Positions 36,080 to 48,600 of a stretch of 64,000 nucleotides of DNA are shown here, one piece after another. This DNA is from Proales similis (taxonomy: Eukaryota; Rotifera; Eurotatoria; Ploima; Proalidae): the NCBI GenBank assembly GCA_019059635.1, contig JAGVRJ010000005.1, forward strand, positions 2,046,001 to 2,110,000, in the 5' to 3' direction. Numbering within the stretch: the first letter of the stretch is position 1; every line of letters starts with the position of its first letter. The translations under genes and the position numbers were made by a program. Below the pieces are notes generated by a model. The model was not told where the DNA came from. It worked only from the letters and a program-made list of their open reading frames with translations, and did no database searches.

Positions 36080-37868
36080 GGCTCCGAGTGAAGTCAATGG
36101 GAAAAGCGGCCTTACAAATCTAGTCTAGAATCTAAAAAGTAAAGAAGAAGAATAAATTGACAGGAAATATTGCCGATTGTTGTCGACTAGTGCGCAAGTA
36201 TGGCCAACCGAGCTATTCGGTAACGATAACAGCCCGAGCAACTGACTCGCGCGGTAGCATCATATTCACCATAATACGGCCGCAAATTGTTCGCTAGCAT
36301 TTGTAATCAATAAATAGATTAGTAATTATTCCGCTCGTGCACATTGAGAAGTTAAAGTAGAATAGGGCGCGCAGGCCGTGGCTGGTTACGAGGGCCGCAT
36401 AAAAGCGAGCTTCATCTGACTCGGTCTAATATATTGCAGATTTGATTGGCGAAGCAAATAGGTTAGCTTGGCTAAAGTAAGCAGCAGCAGCAGCAGATTG
36501 AATATTATCTTACAGATAGAAATATTCTTGCGATTATGATCATGATCATTTAGAGTTGGCTAGGGCTCATAATTATTTTGTTTAAAAATTTTCCAGCGCT
36601 GAGCATTGCAGCCGGATGGCTCATTTAGCCGAGTTCTTGTTCTTAAGGCCGAGGCGAACTTTTCACGCGAACGAGCCCAATACAACTAAGAAGCAAAGAT
36701 GCATACAATAGATGAAAAGAAGCGGGTTGAGAGAGAGAGGGAGAGAGAGAGTGAGGGAAAGCAAAAGAGAAACAGAGAAGCAGAGAGAGAGAGTGAGAGT
36801 AAGCTGGCGCGGGGCGTTAATATTCTAGCATTAAAATTGTAGTCTACTTAAGAGGCAGATTCGCATCACGAGCGCTCTTTTCGCTCTCTGCTCCCTGCTT
36901 GAGTCCCTGTTTTTCTAATTAAACGAATATTATAGACGAATCAATAGCATAGTGAAGATGAAATAATTCTATTTATCTTAGTCATCGGCTGTGAGGGACT
37001 AAGCTCGCTTTACTCAACGCGGCAATAGACGCGTCGGTCTGCACACAGACGTCGCAGTCTGGACCTTGTTTACAATCATTGGCTGCCTCTCAAAGTCGGT
37101 CTCATCATATCAGCAATGAGAAGAAAAGTCTACAAACAATGTTCTGTCGATTATAATAAATGGTCGCTTGGATGACATTTGTGCGGCCCGGATCTTGCCT
37201 TTTTTGTTGGTGGCGTTCATTGTTGTTGTTGTTGTTGTTGTTGCTGCTGCAGTCGATGCCAATGTTAGTTAAAAAAGAGGCTGGTGCACTCTGTAGTGAA
37301 TTATTATGTAAATCGCATAATCGACTGAAATTTCCATCTATGAAATTGGCTTCTATTTACCGTAGGGGGAAATAAGAAAGGCATGATCGTGTAGGCTGGA
37401 AGGCATCAATGCTTTGAAATTTTTCGACGCATCATACAGAAAGCGGTTTTTTTTTTTTAACACACAAGCACCCACTGCTGGCATCTCTCTTGAATCAATC
37501 AACATCAATATACAGAGCAGAGCGAAATCAAATTTCAGTCCACAATCCATAATAATTCTAACAGGTTTTTGGCTCTCGGAAGCGAGACCGAAATTGCGTG
37601 GCTGATTTTTTTTTTCTAATAAGCCGCCGACACTCTCCTATTCTCATATTGTATAATGGCCCTTAACGTTTCCTCACCGCGCTTGAACGGCTCTTCAGCA
37701 GGCCGTAATTATTTTTTGGTTCATGTTATTTTGACACCGGACCGACAGAGAGGCAATCCAAAATGACGTTCGCCGCACATATATTTAGATTCGTCCTTTG
37801 CATAGACTAATCAAATATGCCGAACGTGTTTAAGGAGCAGAACTGAGATCAGTCGATTGAATCAAACG
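36080..37868. other. Divergent intergenic region (RyR / JAMP promoters) with simple repeats
   Basis: 1.8 kb with no supported gene. It holds a purine (GA) tract at about 36726-36800, a short CAG run at about 36481-36495 and a GTT/GCT tract at about 37219-37250. Small open frames at 37160-37375 and 37353-37605 follow these repeats and are not credible. The ryanodine receptor leader and promoter should lie in the left part. Confidence 0.5.
36726..36800. repeat. GA-rich purine tract (GAGA-type)
   Basis: About 75 bases of interrupted GAGAGA upstream of the ryanodine receptor. In arthropods such tracts can bind GAGA-type factors, but no function is shown here. Confidence 0.7.
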
Positions 37869-39139
37869 ATGGAACTTGGCAAAAGAGTAGAAGATTGCCT
37901 TTATAATCTGCTAGACGAGCAGATCGCGTGTCCTGGCAAATACTGCGGCCGTCTTCTGCTGAACGAATCCACATGCGTGTTCTCTGATTGTCAAGTAAGA
38001 GCGATGGTTTAAATACCCATTTGGCCAAGCAATTAGGAGGCGAGTCTCATTGGCGCGTTTTGCAATTTAAGAAGTGTCCCAGAGGCTATCGAACCGCTAG
38101 TAAGCTCAGTGTTTGCGTTGCGTGCGATCAAGAGCCAACAATCTACGACTACATGTTTTTGCTCTTCGTGTTGAGCGCCTCTGTATTGTACAATCTGAAA
38201 CTCATCGATGACTCGTTCGGTCGAGTTGACAAGAAGGCCAACGGTCTTAAAAAGCAAAAGTTCGCCGTCCTCTATCTGCTGCCGGTGTTGGAGAACGTGT
38301 TGGCAATGCTCAGCACCCTTCTCTCCTTTCCTCCGTATGGAAGCCTCAAGCTCTCCTCGTGCAACACCAAAGAGCTATCCGACTGGTACAGCATTCTATT
38401 CGATCCCTACATTGACTACTACAGCAAGCTGCACTGTAGTCAAGAGGTGAATTTGCCGTCTCTATGCCAGTGAACGCATCAATGCAAGAGAACTTGTTCA
38501 TTTAGATCGTCTTCCCGCTCTACACATTCGTCATGGTCTTTATTCTCCTCAGCGCTCTGTTCATGGTTCTGACCAGACCGATCCTCTCGCGTTTGATGTT
38601 CTCTGAGCAGATACCGTCGGATATGCTCTCTAGGCCCGTTTTCCTCGCGCTCTATTTCTACCCGATTCTGCTCTTGATTCATGCCGTCGGAGCCGGTCTC
38701 ATATGTAAGCAACGATCGTCTATGCCTTTCTTTTGAGAGCTTCTATTAATCGCCAGTTTAGACTATTCGTTCCCGGTTATTACTCTAATTGCAGTATTAA
38801 TTTCAAACAATGTTCAATTAGCGATTATGTTTCGATACAAGACCACTCAAATAGACAGCCTGGTACGTAATTTAAACATTCGAATCCCGCCCTGCCCTTC
38901 TAACTTCTCCTTTCTCCTCGACCTGAACTAAGAAGGCCAACTTTGTTAAGGCTTATGAATGTCTAAAGCAAACGCGCAATCTTGCGATTATTCTCATACA
39001 CTGGTACTTTTACGTGTTCTCTGTGATCGCGCTCACTCAGCTTAAAGCCAAATTCGACCTGATCTATCTGATCTTTACGCCGATTCCTTTGGCTTTCTTT
39101 GTTCTCTCCTACAAATACACAAATCCCAAGCGTTTGTGA
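37869..39139 (+). CDS. JKAMP: JNK1/MAPK8-associated membrane protein (JAMP/JKAMP) family
   Basis: Five exons, 37869-37994, 38072-38446, 38506-38704, 38762-38862 and 38933-39139, encode 335 aa. The N-terminus has the family's cysteine pattern: CPGKYCGR, SDCQKCPRGYR and VCVACDQEP. It is followed by about seven hydrophobic segments (YDYMFLLFVLSASVLYNL, FAVLYLLPVLENVLAML, IVFPLYTFVMVFILLSALFM, VFLALYFYPILLLIHAVGAGL and later ones). SDWYSILFDPYIDYYSKLHC matches the conserved luminal loop. By family it is an ER membrane protein that links proteasomes and ERAD and binds JNK1. That role is transferred, not shown here. AATAAA is at 39238-39243. It is convergent with the EF-hand gene. Confidence 0.88.
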
Positions 39140-39324
39140 ACATGGTCGCCTTCAGTTTGACCATTCGATCGGCAGCCATTGTCTCAAATCTCCTTCGAGC
39201 TGAGCTATCCTCGGGCGTTTGCTTGTAAATTCAATCGAATAAAACACAGACTCTTGTGCCAATTTTTATTTCGTCAAAAATCGATTGGAAAACGAAAGAA
39301 TAGGGCGTTTAGATGAAGAACGCT

Positions 39325-39687
39325 TCAGCAGCGATTTGAAGGTTTAAAAGGGCAATCTGAATAGAGCTTGGGTCGGCTAACTCCAGTCTGCCATGCAATC
39401 GCAGTGACCATATCCACAAAGTTGAGAGAGCCGTTTCGATTCGTATCGAACGCGTTAAAGGATTTGTAAACTTCTAGGTCGCATGCGAACCTATTGACGT
39501 ACTCTTTGTAGATTATGGTGTAGTTGACCACGCTCAGACGGCCATTGGCGCTACGATACATGAGGTATTTGCGGCGAAGTTCCTCCAGACTTTTCATGCA
39601 AATATTATGAGTTTTGGACAGCTGCTCCATGTCCTCTGGCGATCCCCGGCCAAATTTGATGCTGTCACTGCTAAGCGACGAACCCAT
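39325..39687 (-). CDS. Short EF-hand protein with N-myristoylation motif (neuronal calcium sensor-like, half length)
   Basis: 120 aa, single exon. MGSSLS at the start is a good N-myristoylation motif. The helix LEELRRKYLMYRSANGRLSV parallels the degenerate first EF-hand of recoverin/NCS proteins (the CPSGRLS region). FNAFDTNRNGSLNFVDMVTAIAW is a second EF-hand with Asp, Asn, Asn ligands but Asp instead of Glu at position 12. NCS proteins normally have four EF-hands and about 190 aa. Here the frame ends after two (PFKPSNRC) and AATAAA (TTTATT on plus, 39265-39270) follows within 60 bases. So this looks like a genuinely short or truncated gene rather than a missed exon. A membrane-tethered calcium sensor is the likely role, by inference. 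Confidence 0.65.
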   Translation of the reverse strand: MGSSLSSDSIKFGRGSPEDMEQLSKTHNICMKSLEELRRKYLMYRSANGRLSVVNYTIIYKEYVNRFACDLEVYKSFNAFDTNRNGSLNFVDMVTAIAWQTGVSRPKLYSDCPFKPSNRC

Positions 39688-40378
39688 TTTTACTTACAAC
39701 CTTCCGACTACTTGCAACCTTAATACAAATCGACGCTCAGAACAATCTTCGTTGCGCTCTCGTCTACGCTTGATTTGGTTTCATTTCTATGTGCATGCTC
39801 AACTGGTCATTACCTTGATGGCTTGACTGAGCGCACTGCTTCTCTTCATTATCTAATTTCATGCAATTTTATTTCGATCTTAGCAAGTGAATATGCCGAC
39901 AATTGATGTAAATCAAGGGTGAGAACGAGCGAGGAAATAAGGCATTGCGTAGCTTCGGTGGGTCGCAGCGAAATACAAAAATCGAACGCCAAGCAACCAA
40001 GAAAACGAGGAACGACGTAGAAATCAGCCAATTTCATTGTGCTAGAGAAGGCCAGTAGATGAAATCAAAGGGCAGAGTTGCCTAATAAAATATATTTGAG
40101 GCAAACTTTTGTTTTTTATTCGAAATCCAGTTCTGATTGATTTGGGTGTTTTATTTGCCAGCTAGAGGGTTTCTTCAAGTAGACGTCAATGCGCTTGAAA
40201 GCAATTAAAACAGAGATCTTAGTGAGCCACTTGTAAAGGTTAATCAAACTGGCCTCAGTCCATCCATGGTTTCGCATTCCTTAATCAGAAGGGAAATATG
40301 CCATATATATGCGCGCCATAGATTTTTTCTTTTTTGTGTAAACACTAGCCGTCAACCCGAGTCGATTTCATCAAAAGA
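39688..40378. other. Intergenic region with a TATA-type promoter at its right end
   Basis: No gene supported between the EF-hand gene and the ATG at 40379. The TATA-like element at 40304-40310 is annotated separately. Confidence 0.5.
40304..40310 (+). promoter_or_regulatory. TATA-like element upstream of the candidate small gene
   Basis: TATATAT about 70 bases before ATG 40379, followed by a pyrimidine-rich segment. Spacing gives a start site near 40335 and a leader of about 45 bases. Together with the downstream splice-linked frame it supports a real transcription unit. Confidence 0.45.
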
Positions 40379-43300
40379 ATGGACGCCGATATTCAAAGGG
40401 CTCGCATAGCTGCAGTCCAATACCAGATGATACAAGAGCAGCCGGTCGGTACTATCTATGTAGTTGGCACCGCATAGGCTTTCAGAGGCACCATTGAACT
40501 GCTTATTTGGAACGCGTCTCTAATCAGGTGTTTATAAGCCACATGGAGGAGTGGCAAAAGCAATCAAATGCCATTCAGCCAGTTGTTGTTTTCACAAGTA
40601 AATGACAACGCTCGTCTATTGGCTTGTGGAATAGCCCACTAGGCAAGAAGAAGCCCCCAGAGGCTCGGCACCGTAAGCCCTGATTTTACACTCCGACTAA
40701 CAGCACGCCCATTGCACTGTGAAATTAGCCAACGCTTCGAGAGCATTCGAATCGCTTTTGCCGTGTCTGTTTGTCTCTAATTTCGTCTTCTTCTTCGTCT
40801 TCTTCTTCTTCTTGAGTTTTCGATAGATTGTTGGAGGCGCTTGGCCAACTTACTTACAACACTCAGTAAGATCATGTAGTACGATCAATCAAGCCAAAAG
40901 GCATTTCGGTCTAGCAAGTCCTGATGATGCTCTCCTAAATTCGATCACTAATTTAAAATCAATTAAGAAACTTTTACTTTTCGCCCGCTCTCTGCTAATT
41001 AGCTGGCCCGGAGAAGTTGCCTCGCGCTACCATCATTCTGCATCAGTGATGCTTAATCATACTTTAATGATCACTTTCGATTTAACCGTTAAACTCACTT
41101 TTCGCGCTCATCTCTTTCTGCTTTCTATTCGATCTGCGCTTTGGCCGCTCTTATCTTTTATCTGTGATCATTAACTACCTTTTAATCATCTCTCAGGCGT
41201 TTTTCCTTTTCATTCAAAGCCTTGTGCAAGATGGGCAATTTTGCCTCACAATTCTTTTATTCTAATTCTCACCCATGGTATTTTGCGCGTTCTTTTTGCT
41301 CTATACACCGATAGCGGGTCACACAAACCCTCCCATCGCCCGGTTGCTGTTTGACATTGTCTATTTGTTTGTTTGTTTTTTATTAACTTCAAGAAATCGA
41401 GAGCGCATTCAAATTGTCGCTCGGTTCAGTTCGACAAGCACCAATTTGAACCATAATTACCAGGTTCAGTCAAGGCTAGCAAATTAGTTTTATCAGGTGA
41501 TTAATATCTGGTCTTGGTATTTATGTGCATGTGCTGGCCGTGTTCAGACGAGTCAAATTAAAAAGCGGTGCATTGCAATGACGGTATGGCGAAATTTGTC
41601 TCTGCTTTCCAGAGTCAATGTCGGAGCCGAGCGCTTTTTTTTTTTTATTATTAGAAATGAATAAATATTTCATCGCAGATAAATACAAGCCGAGAGTGAG
41701 AGAAATCAAAATTATTAATACCTGATGATTTATTACCTTCTTTGGTATGAAAAATAAATATTAATGAGCGGAATTGGGCCCGGTCGAGGAGTGACGCAAG
41801 GCCTGAATGATGGGCACAGGGAACACAATCTGTCAACCGTAGACCAGATCTACGCAGGCAAAAGAGGAAAGTCTTTCAAATGACACTTTTAATCGATCAT
41901 GAACGCTGTCTTGAGCATGTTTGCGAGCGTTGACTGTCAGAGCGCTGCTCTCTACAGCCAAATTCAATCAAACAAATCTCGATTTCAATTAAGCTCGCAT
42001 CTTTCGTTGTCCTTTTGGTTGAGTCCGAATCCAACTGGGTTCGGCCTACAAATTCTGTTGTTTCGGCTGCATTTCGGCTTGGCACAATTTGCTTTTGTCT
42101 ATTTAACATTTACACGTTTTTATTTTATCGAGAGGCCGACTCGGACTTGGACTGGACTAGGCTGACTGGGCACCGAATTATAATTAAATACCATCCCGAC
42201 TGGCCTGCTGAAATTAAAAGTTAATCAGAAGTGCTGAGTTCATTAGTGCAGGCAATAGTCAAGCGCCGCTTATTCAAGAAGAGCTGTTCTAGTTTCTGAG
42301 AGGCTTTAGTTAGGTTTCTCGATCGGAAAATAGCTTCTTCTTCTTCTTTTTCTTGCTCCTGCTCTTTCTTACTCGACAACCACAAACCGCTCTTGCTTTG
42401 AGCGTGTGTTTTTGTGGCTGTAGAGCGGATGAAAATGTTCCACAAAAGCGTATGTACTGTTCTGACCGATTTCCTAAACGATAGAAGAGAACGGTGAAGT
42501 TGAACGGACGAATGCTGTTTCTTCCAGCGGAAATTTATTCAACACACACACACAAGAAGACGAAGAATAAAAGAGGATTTCTATTGTAACTCAGCACTCA
42601 GTCAATAAGGCATTGAACCAGCCATCAGCCATCTATCATCGTCGTTGAGTGACGAATGAAAAAACATCAAGCAGCTCTCAACCAGGCGCCTCTTCAACAA
42701 ATAGCTGCGAACCGATTTTAATATTTATTTCTGTTAAATGACAATTTTGAGATGCGCGGCGCGAGCTTCCTCTGTTCAACGCCAGTTTTAGATTGCCTCC
42801 TCCATTATCGGCATCTTTGTATGCTTTGCGATTTCAGCCAGAGCGGCAACCTCACCAGCACCAGTTGCTGCAATCAAATTCGCCTCTGCCATCGCGCAAC
42901 AGCCACCAAAGCTGCGTCTGCTTCAGGGCGCTATGTTTTTCATTTGTTTTCATTTGGCTACAACACGAGTTTTTTTTCCGCTCTCTGTTTGACACAAATC
43001 AATCAGATTAATTTGCGTTATTATGCAATTGGAGGCGAGATCTGTGATTTGCTTGAATATTTTATATTGATCGGAGCCAATTGACCGAGCTGAGGTGAGA
43101 AGCCGCCTTTCGTCGTTCATCCGCCCACCAGCGATCGGCCTCCAACCCGCTAGTCGGCGGCCAATTCATCACGGTTTCGTGGGATTAGACAGGTGCCCAA
43201 TGAGGCGTGCGCTCAATATGCTTATAGGCAAATACTCCGATGACTTTAATTTGTTCGGCAGTTCCCTGGTGGCGACCAGCAGCAAAAGTTTGCTATTTGC

Positions 43301-45606
43301 AATTTTTATTCCTGCCGCTCAAGCTCGCTCACTCCTATCTTGAGCTATTTTTTTACACGAACTCGACAAGAGATGCCAATGTCATTTAATCTGAGTGTCA
43401 AACGCTTCGGGGCCAATTGAGAATTGCATCGAATTATGAATATCGGCGCTCAAACGTCATCGAAACTAGCACCAGCAAAGAAAGTTAGACCACACGTTCG
43501 ATTAAAAGTATAGATAAACAACGAAGCGTGTTCGGGCAGATCGATTTCTGGCCATTTAGAGCTAATTAATCGAGCATCTCCTCGAGCCGAGTCATGCGGT
43601 AATTTCCTTCGCATTTGGTAAATAAATAGCCCAAGAACTTAGTATCACCCACACCAAGCATGCCTCTCATCGGCCATCGCGCTCTCTCTCGAGTTTCAAT
43701 CGCTCTATTACAACAGTAGAACGCCAGTCGAGCTTGCTCTGCTTGTTGATCGTGCTGCTCAAACAACACAGAACTATTACATTTCCTCGACAGAACTTTT
43801 GCCAAATGCGTCCGGAAAAGTCTTAGTTGCCCACGCGCAGTTTAGATTTGATTACTGATCTTGTTGAGCTGAAGCTTGCTGGTGCTTTTGAATACTCGAG
43901 ACGAGATGTACACGTCTTGTTTACTCTTAGCCATGGCGTTTAGTTTAAGCTGCAGCAGCCACAATGAATACAGCTTTCGCATCATCAATAAGCAATGAAT
44001 TTTCAATTCCGACCATCAAGGGTTCAATCTCTACGGCCTTCTTTAGTATTTTGATTGCCTCTCTTCTCTTTCTCTAGCACTCTCTCTCTCTCTCTCACTC
44101 TCTTTCTGTATCTGGTTCTCCTTCTCAGTTGATCGGAATGCTTCAACGATGGCCGCCTTTTACTCGTCCGTTTCTCATCGCGCCCACTCGTTTGCGATGA
44201 TTGATGACTTGAATCCATATATGAAATGTGAATTGTACGCAGCGGAAGCAATAAGGAGCACACCCGTCGGGCGCCTCACTTTTGCCTCATTAGTCCAAAA
44301 TGATTGTCTCGCGCTGATTTTTTAAGTAGCTCGAATCGACTTTTTGCTTTGTTTTTGTATTCAGCATTGATGGCTCAGATTATAGAAGCTGAATGTTTGT
44401 ATGCGTGCAATTTAGTTGGCTCTAGTTAGGGAGTTGAAGAGTCAGATTGAAAGTGGGAGAGAGAGAGAGAGAGAAAAAGAGGAGGGCAGCAGCAGTGAGC
44501 ATGAGTGAATGAGAGAGAGAGAGAGAGAGAGAAACAGGCCCATAAGAAACTTAATTGCTTTTAATAGTTGCTTGATTAGATAAATTGAGTCAGCCAATTG
44601 ATTTTTCAGCTTTCGATTTTTTCTTCGTTCTTTTGTTTTAGAAGGGCTACTCTGACGCCGCTGCCACAGCGTGAGGTTCTTTGAAATATTGCCCGGCCTG
44701 CAGACTCATTGGCATGGGATACACAACTGCCGCTTAAATGCGCGGTAGCCATCCAACTCTGGCCACGAGTTTATTGATGAAGATATTGATTACGTTGATT
44801 CATTCCTTTCACGACCTCAATTTGGATCAGGAGGCAAAAACAGTTGTTGAAATTATTAATAAATTCAGTGAGTGAGCATCTGAAGTTGGCCAATTGCGAT
44901 CAAAAGCAACAGATCGATTAGAAACGTGTGTGAGCGTGCCAGCAAACTGACTCGATTATGCCACTCGAACAGATAAAGGCGTTAAACGCTCCTAATCTAA
45001 ATGAAACGTGGTTTGCTGCTAACTTAAAGGCGGCAAGATCACCGCCTTGATGTTGATGGTGTTCTCTCGCTCCCAGCAAGATCTTCTCTATTCAAATTCT
45101 GCCAAAGCTTAGTTCAATGGCTCTCCTTTCTATTCAAACCTCTTTTTTTTTCTCTCTCGCTCTCGCCCTGTTTGCCTCCTTCTCAGCCTATCTTACATTA
45201 ATCACATCAATCATCGCCTTTTTCATGTTCTAGTTATTAGAGATTACAAGCAAACGCGGCAGCATCCTACTGCGCGAGATATTGTTGTTTGCTTTTGCCT
45301 TGCACATCGGCTACATCATCATTCGCTCATTAGACTGCTAAACGAACGCAGCAAAAATACTTGAATTTTATTTGCTCAAGCTTACGTTTTGCAGCGATCT
45401 TTTCACTTACTTAAATTTTGTTTTTCTTTTTTATTTATCAATGTTATTTTTGGGCGCAAACGTTTCTTTCTTGTATAATTGAGCTAATTGGATTTTTATT
45501 TTTTTTTTGTATTCGCCATTCAGGTGCAATAGTAGTGGACGAGGATGGTGTGGAGCAATTCGCGTGCGATCCGACTCAATTTGTTGGGCGGGAGACACGG
45601 AAATAG
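40379..45606 (+). CDS. Candidate small protein gene of unknown family (87 aa), four exons with a 4.85-kb intron
   Basis: I do not recognise this protein. Four exons, 40379-40459, 40528-40597, 40643-40672 and 45524-45606, join in phase into one frame with a stop at 45604-45606. The start has context AAAGAATGG, a TATA-like element lies upstream, and the first two introns are 68 and 45 bp, like those of proven genes here. The last exon follows a textbook acceptor (long T tract, then CATTCAG). The product starts MDADIQRARIAAVQY, continues with HMEEWQKQSNAIQPVVVFTS and a basic KKKPPEARHR, and ends DPTQFVGRETRK. It is charged, without a signal peptide or membrane segment. The weak point is the 4851-base third intron. 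The first three exons could instead belong to another 3' end. Confidence 0.4.
40673..45523 (+). other. Large repeat-rich intron of the candidate gene, or intergenic DNA
   Basis: No convincing coding sequence was found in either strand. It contains CTT tracts (about 40784-40815), CT tracts (about 44081-44105), GA tracts (about 44457-44482 and 44512-44531), a CA run near 42540 and many T-rich segments. If the exon chain is right this is one intron. Otherwise it is intergenic. Confidence 0.4.
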
Positions 45607-48600
45607 AAAACATATTTAACTATACAACTCACCACATAGATTGGGTTGGAGGAACAAAAAAAAAATCACAATCTATTTGACGACGATGTCAATTTCCTTT
45701 TTTGAATGCGACATCGCCACTGAAAATAGCATATCATGACTCTCAATTAGAGTGAAAACACCTTAAAAGCAGACGGATAGAGAAGGAGCCCGACCGATCG
45801 TGTCACCGAGTGAGAGGAAAATTGCGAGGCATATGTCCATACGTCTGCTATGATAGCCCAACACTATTCATTAAAATGCAGCGATCAGAGCATCACTTGC
45901 AAGTGAATGAATGAAGCTTCGAATATGGAGTGTCAGCCGTTTGACCGTACGTTTGCTCTAGCCAAATATGAGCGTCGAAATATCGATTCATTGAGGTCCA
46001 GAGCTGACTGTGATCTCCGGCTCATAAATTCCAACCCGCTTTTTTTCTTTCTTTAATAAGAGCGTGTATGACGCTGCTTCTGCTGCCCTCTATTCGGCAG
46101 TCAATTTGCGATTAAAGGTGCGAGAGCAAATAGCCACACTCGGCCCTCTTTCCGAAATTTAATTACGCCTCCAACTCTCCGAGCTTATTTGCTTGACCGC
46201 ATGTTATTCTCAAGTCTATGTTTATTCTCATCCGGCACACGTCGGACGCATTCGAACGCCGCTGCTGCGCCCAGTCCCACCTGAGAGAGTGCGTAGACGT
46301 TCTCGTTTAATATTGCACTACGACGCTGGCTAGCAGCCGCGTAGTCAAGTGATGGAACTTTCTCTCCTTCCTATTTTATCGCCTCGGCTTTATGAAGCTG
46401 CTGTGGCTTGCAGTCTAGCATGAGCGATCGATGCATGTTGAGTTGTGTTACTCGCAAAAGTGTACAAGCAACCGCACTTCTGTATCTAAATAACTTGTGA
46501 GCTGAATTGGCAACTCGTTCACTTTAGACTCGTCCAAGTTGCATCTTATCTCCTTGCGTCAAATCGCCACTATTTACATAAGAAGTAAACAAACCGAATT
46601 AATGATTTAATTCTATTAATTAGATTCAATTAATTCAATGTTTGACGAGTCGAACGCCTAGACAAGATGCGCGAATTTTTCTTCAGCGCTCTCTCTCTCT
46701 CTCTCTGTGCCTATCGTGCTCGTTCTTTCTGGCGCATGCAAAGAGAAGAGGCGAAATATGCCGCTTGTAATTATTTGATTAAAAAAAAAAGTTGAGCGTC
46801 CGCCGAATAAGACTATGCCGGGGAGACATGCGCACTATTCGCTATTCAAACTTCCAATCGCATCCGCAATGTAAATTAGAAAGACTCATGCTTGGCAGCC
46901 GGGCACAACTTAAATTTATTTTTCTTTTGTGCCTCCCACGCCTCGACTTGCTCAACATGCCGTCATCCGTCGAGCGGGACGCGCGCTCGATTCGATAAAT
47001 ATTGATGAGAGAGTAAGCGTGAGCCAGCGGAATACGAGGACCAGAGAGAGGGAGAGACGAAGGAGGAGAGCGGCAGAGAGAGAGAAATGGGAATAGAAGG
47101 AGATGAAAGCAGGAGGCTAACACTCATTTCCTAGACTATGGCCTAAGGCCTTCGAATTAGCGGCTTGGCTCTCATAATCCTATGGCGTCGTTGTTCAGCA
47201 TGTGCTGAGTAATGAAACGGAAAAAGAAATGCAAAGGAGCTTGGCAGTAGAGAAAAAAAAAAGCGGCCAAATCAAAGCTTAGGCCAAGTTTTAAACCATC
47301 TTGATTATTTAACGAGGGACCATGGAACAATGGCGCGCTTAAATGCATCTGATTGAAAGAGTTCAGATCTGGCAGACTAGAGCAAAGATGCGCAGCATCG
47401 TCTACATCACACGCTTCAATTCAAGCATTTTGTGTGCGTGTGAGCGTTTGCTTGCCAACTGGTCTGAAGCAAAATATTCTGATTCATCAATAGGCCTCTC
47501 TCCCTCCCTCCCTCTTTCTCTCTATCTGGCTATTCATTTCATAATAGCTTTTCATGCATGTGGCACTTTTCTGGTTAAGATCAAATCAGCATAACGTGAA
47601 ATGTTCAACAATAGGCCAGATAGACGCGTGCCATAGAGCCCAAGCTAGCTGGCAAAAAGGCAGACCTTGTGTTCTATTTGTACAGAAAAGAGATATAATC
47701 GTGTAAGAAAACGCTCGAGTAGATGTTTTCACTACATCTAGTTGATGCTATTGAACTAACTTAGTTAGCAAAAAGAAAGGGAAAGAGAGAGAAAGGAAAG
47801 ACGGCAGATGAGAAGGTCGTTCCGTCGGGCGCCACTAATCATTTGTTTCGGCGTTTACTGTGTGTGTGTTTGCGCGCGAGAATGTGATCTATGAAAATTG
47901 TTTATAAAGCCTAAATGCCTCGGTGTGTATGGCTTTTGCACCGATTCAGATTGTAGCGGCTGGCGGCGAGAGTGTTAAAGATGAGTGAGAGATCATCGAT
48001 GATGATCAACGACCGCTAGCAGGAATTATTGTTATTATGCGTCCTAATTCGAAACATAGGGTCTAAAACGCCTGCAGTAACAACTTTGGAAATTAATTCG
48101 ATTCGAACTTCGATCGTTTTTTTTCTGCCTGGTCTTAAGAAGCCCTAGATTAACTATCTACGGGCCCTATCTATTTATCCATCAAGATCGCCGCTATTCT
48201 TTCGTTTCTATTCGCCTCTCTTGTTCGCTGCCTTTTACTTTCTCTCTGCTCGCGCTTCTGTTAGTGCGGCTACGGTCCGACTCTACTCAATGCCTGATAA
48301 TGATTAAGGCCTGCCTTACGATGCATTGCAGCATGAGCAACAGTTGAAGCAGAAAATAGCGGCCACTTGGTCCGATTGGCAGGCAGCCGGGCTTTCAGGC
48401 CAAGAGCTCAATTCAGTCAGTTCGTCTAATTTTGATTGATTCTTCTTTGATCTATGTTTACTTTACTGGTGAGCGCAAGCGCTGAGGCAATAGCAACGGC
48501 CGCAGCTAAAGCAGTAGCAGCAGCAGCAGCAGCAGCAGCCGCAGCGGCAGTAGTGGCGGCTATCATCTGACTTTTTGACCCACTTCATCGATGCTTTCAA

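Noticed and set aside
42752..43343. Two open frames in the repeat-rich region (42752-43084, 43095-43343)
   Set aside because: They overlap other frames, contain no known motif, and lack splice or promoter signals.
44081..44531. Regular CT and GA repeats considered as a possible CRISPR or satellite array
   Set aside because: They are simple dinucleotide microsatellites without spacers or longer repeat units.
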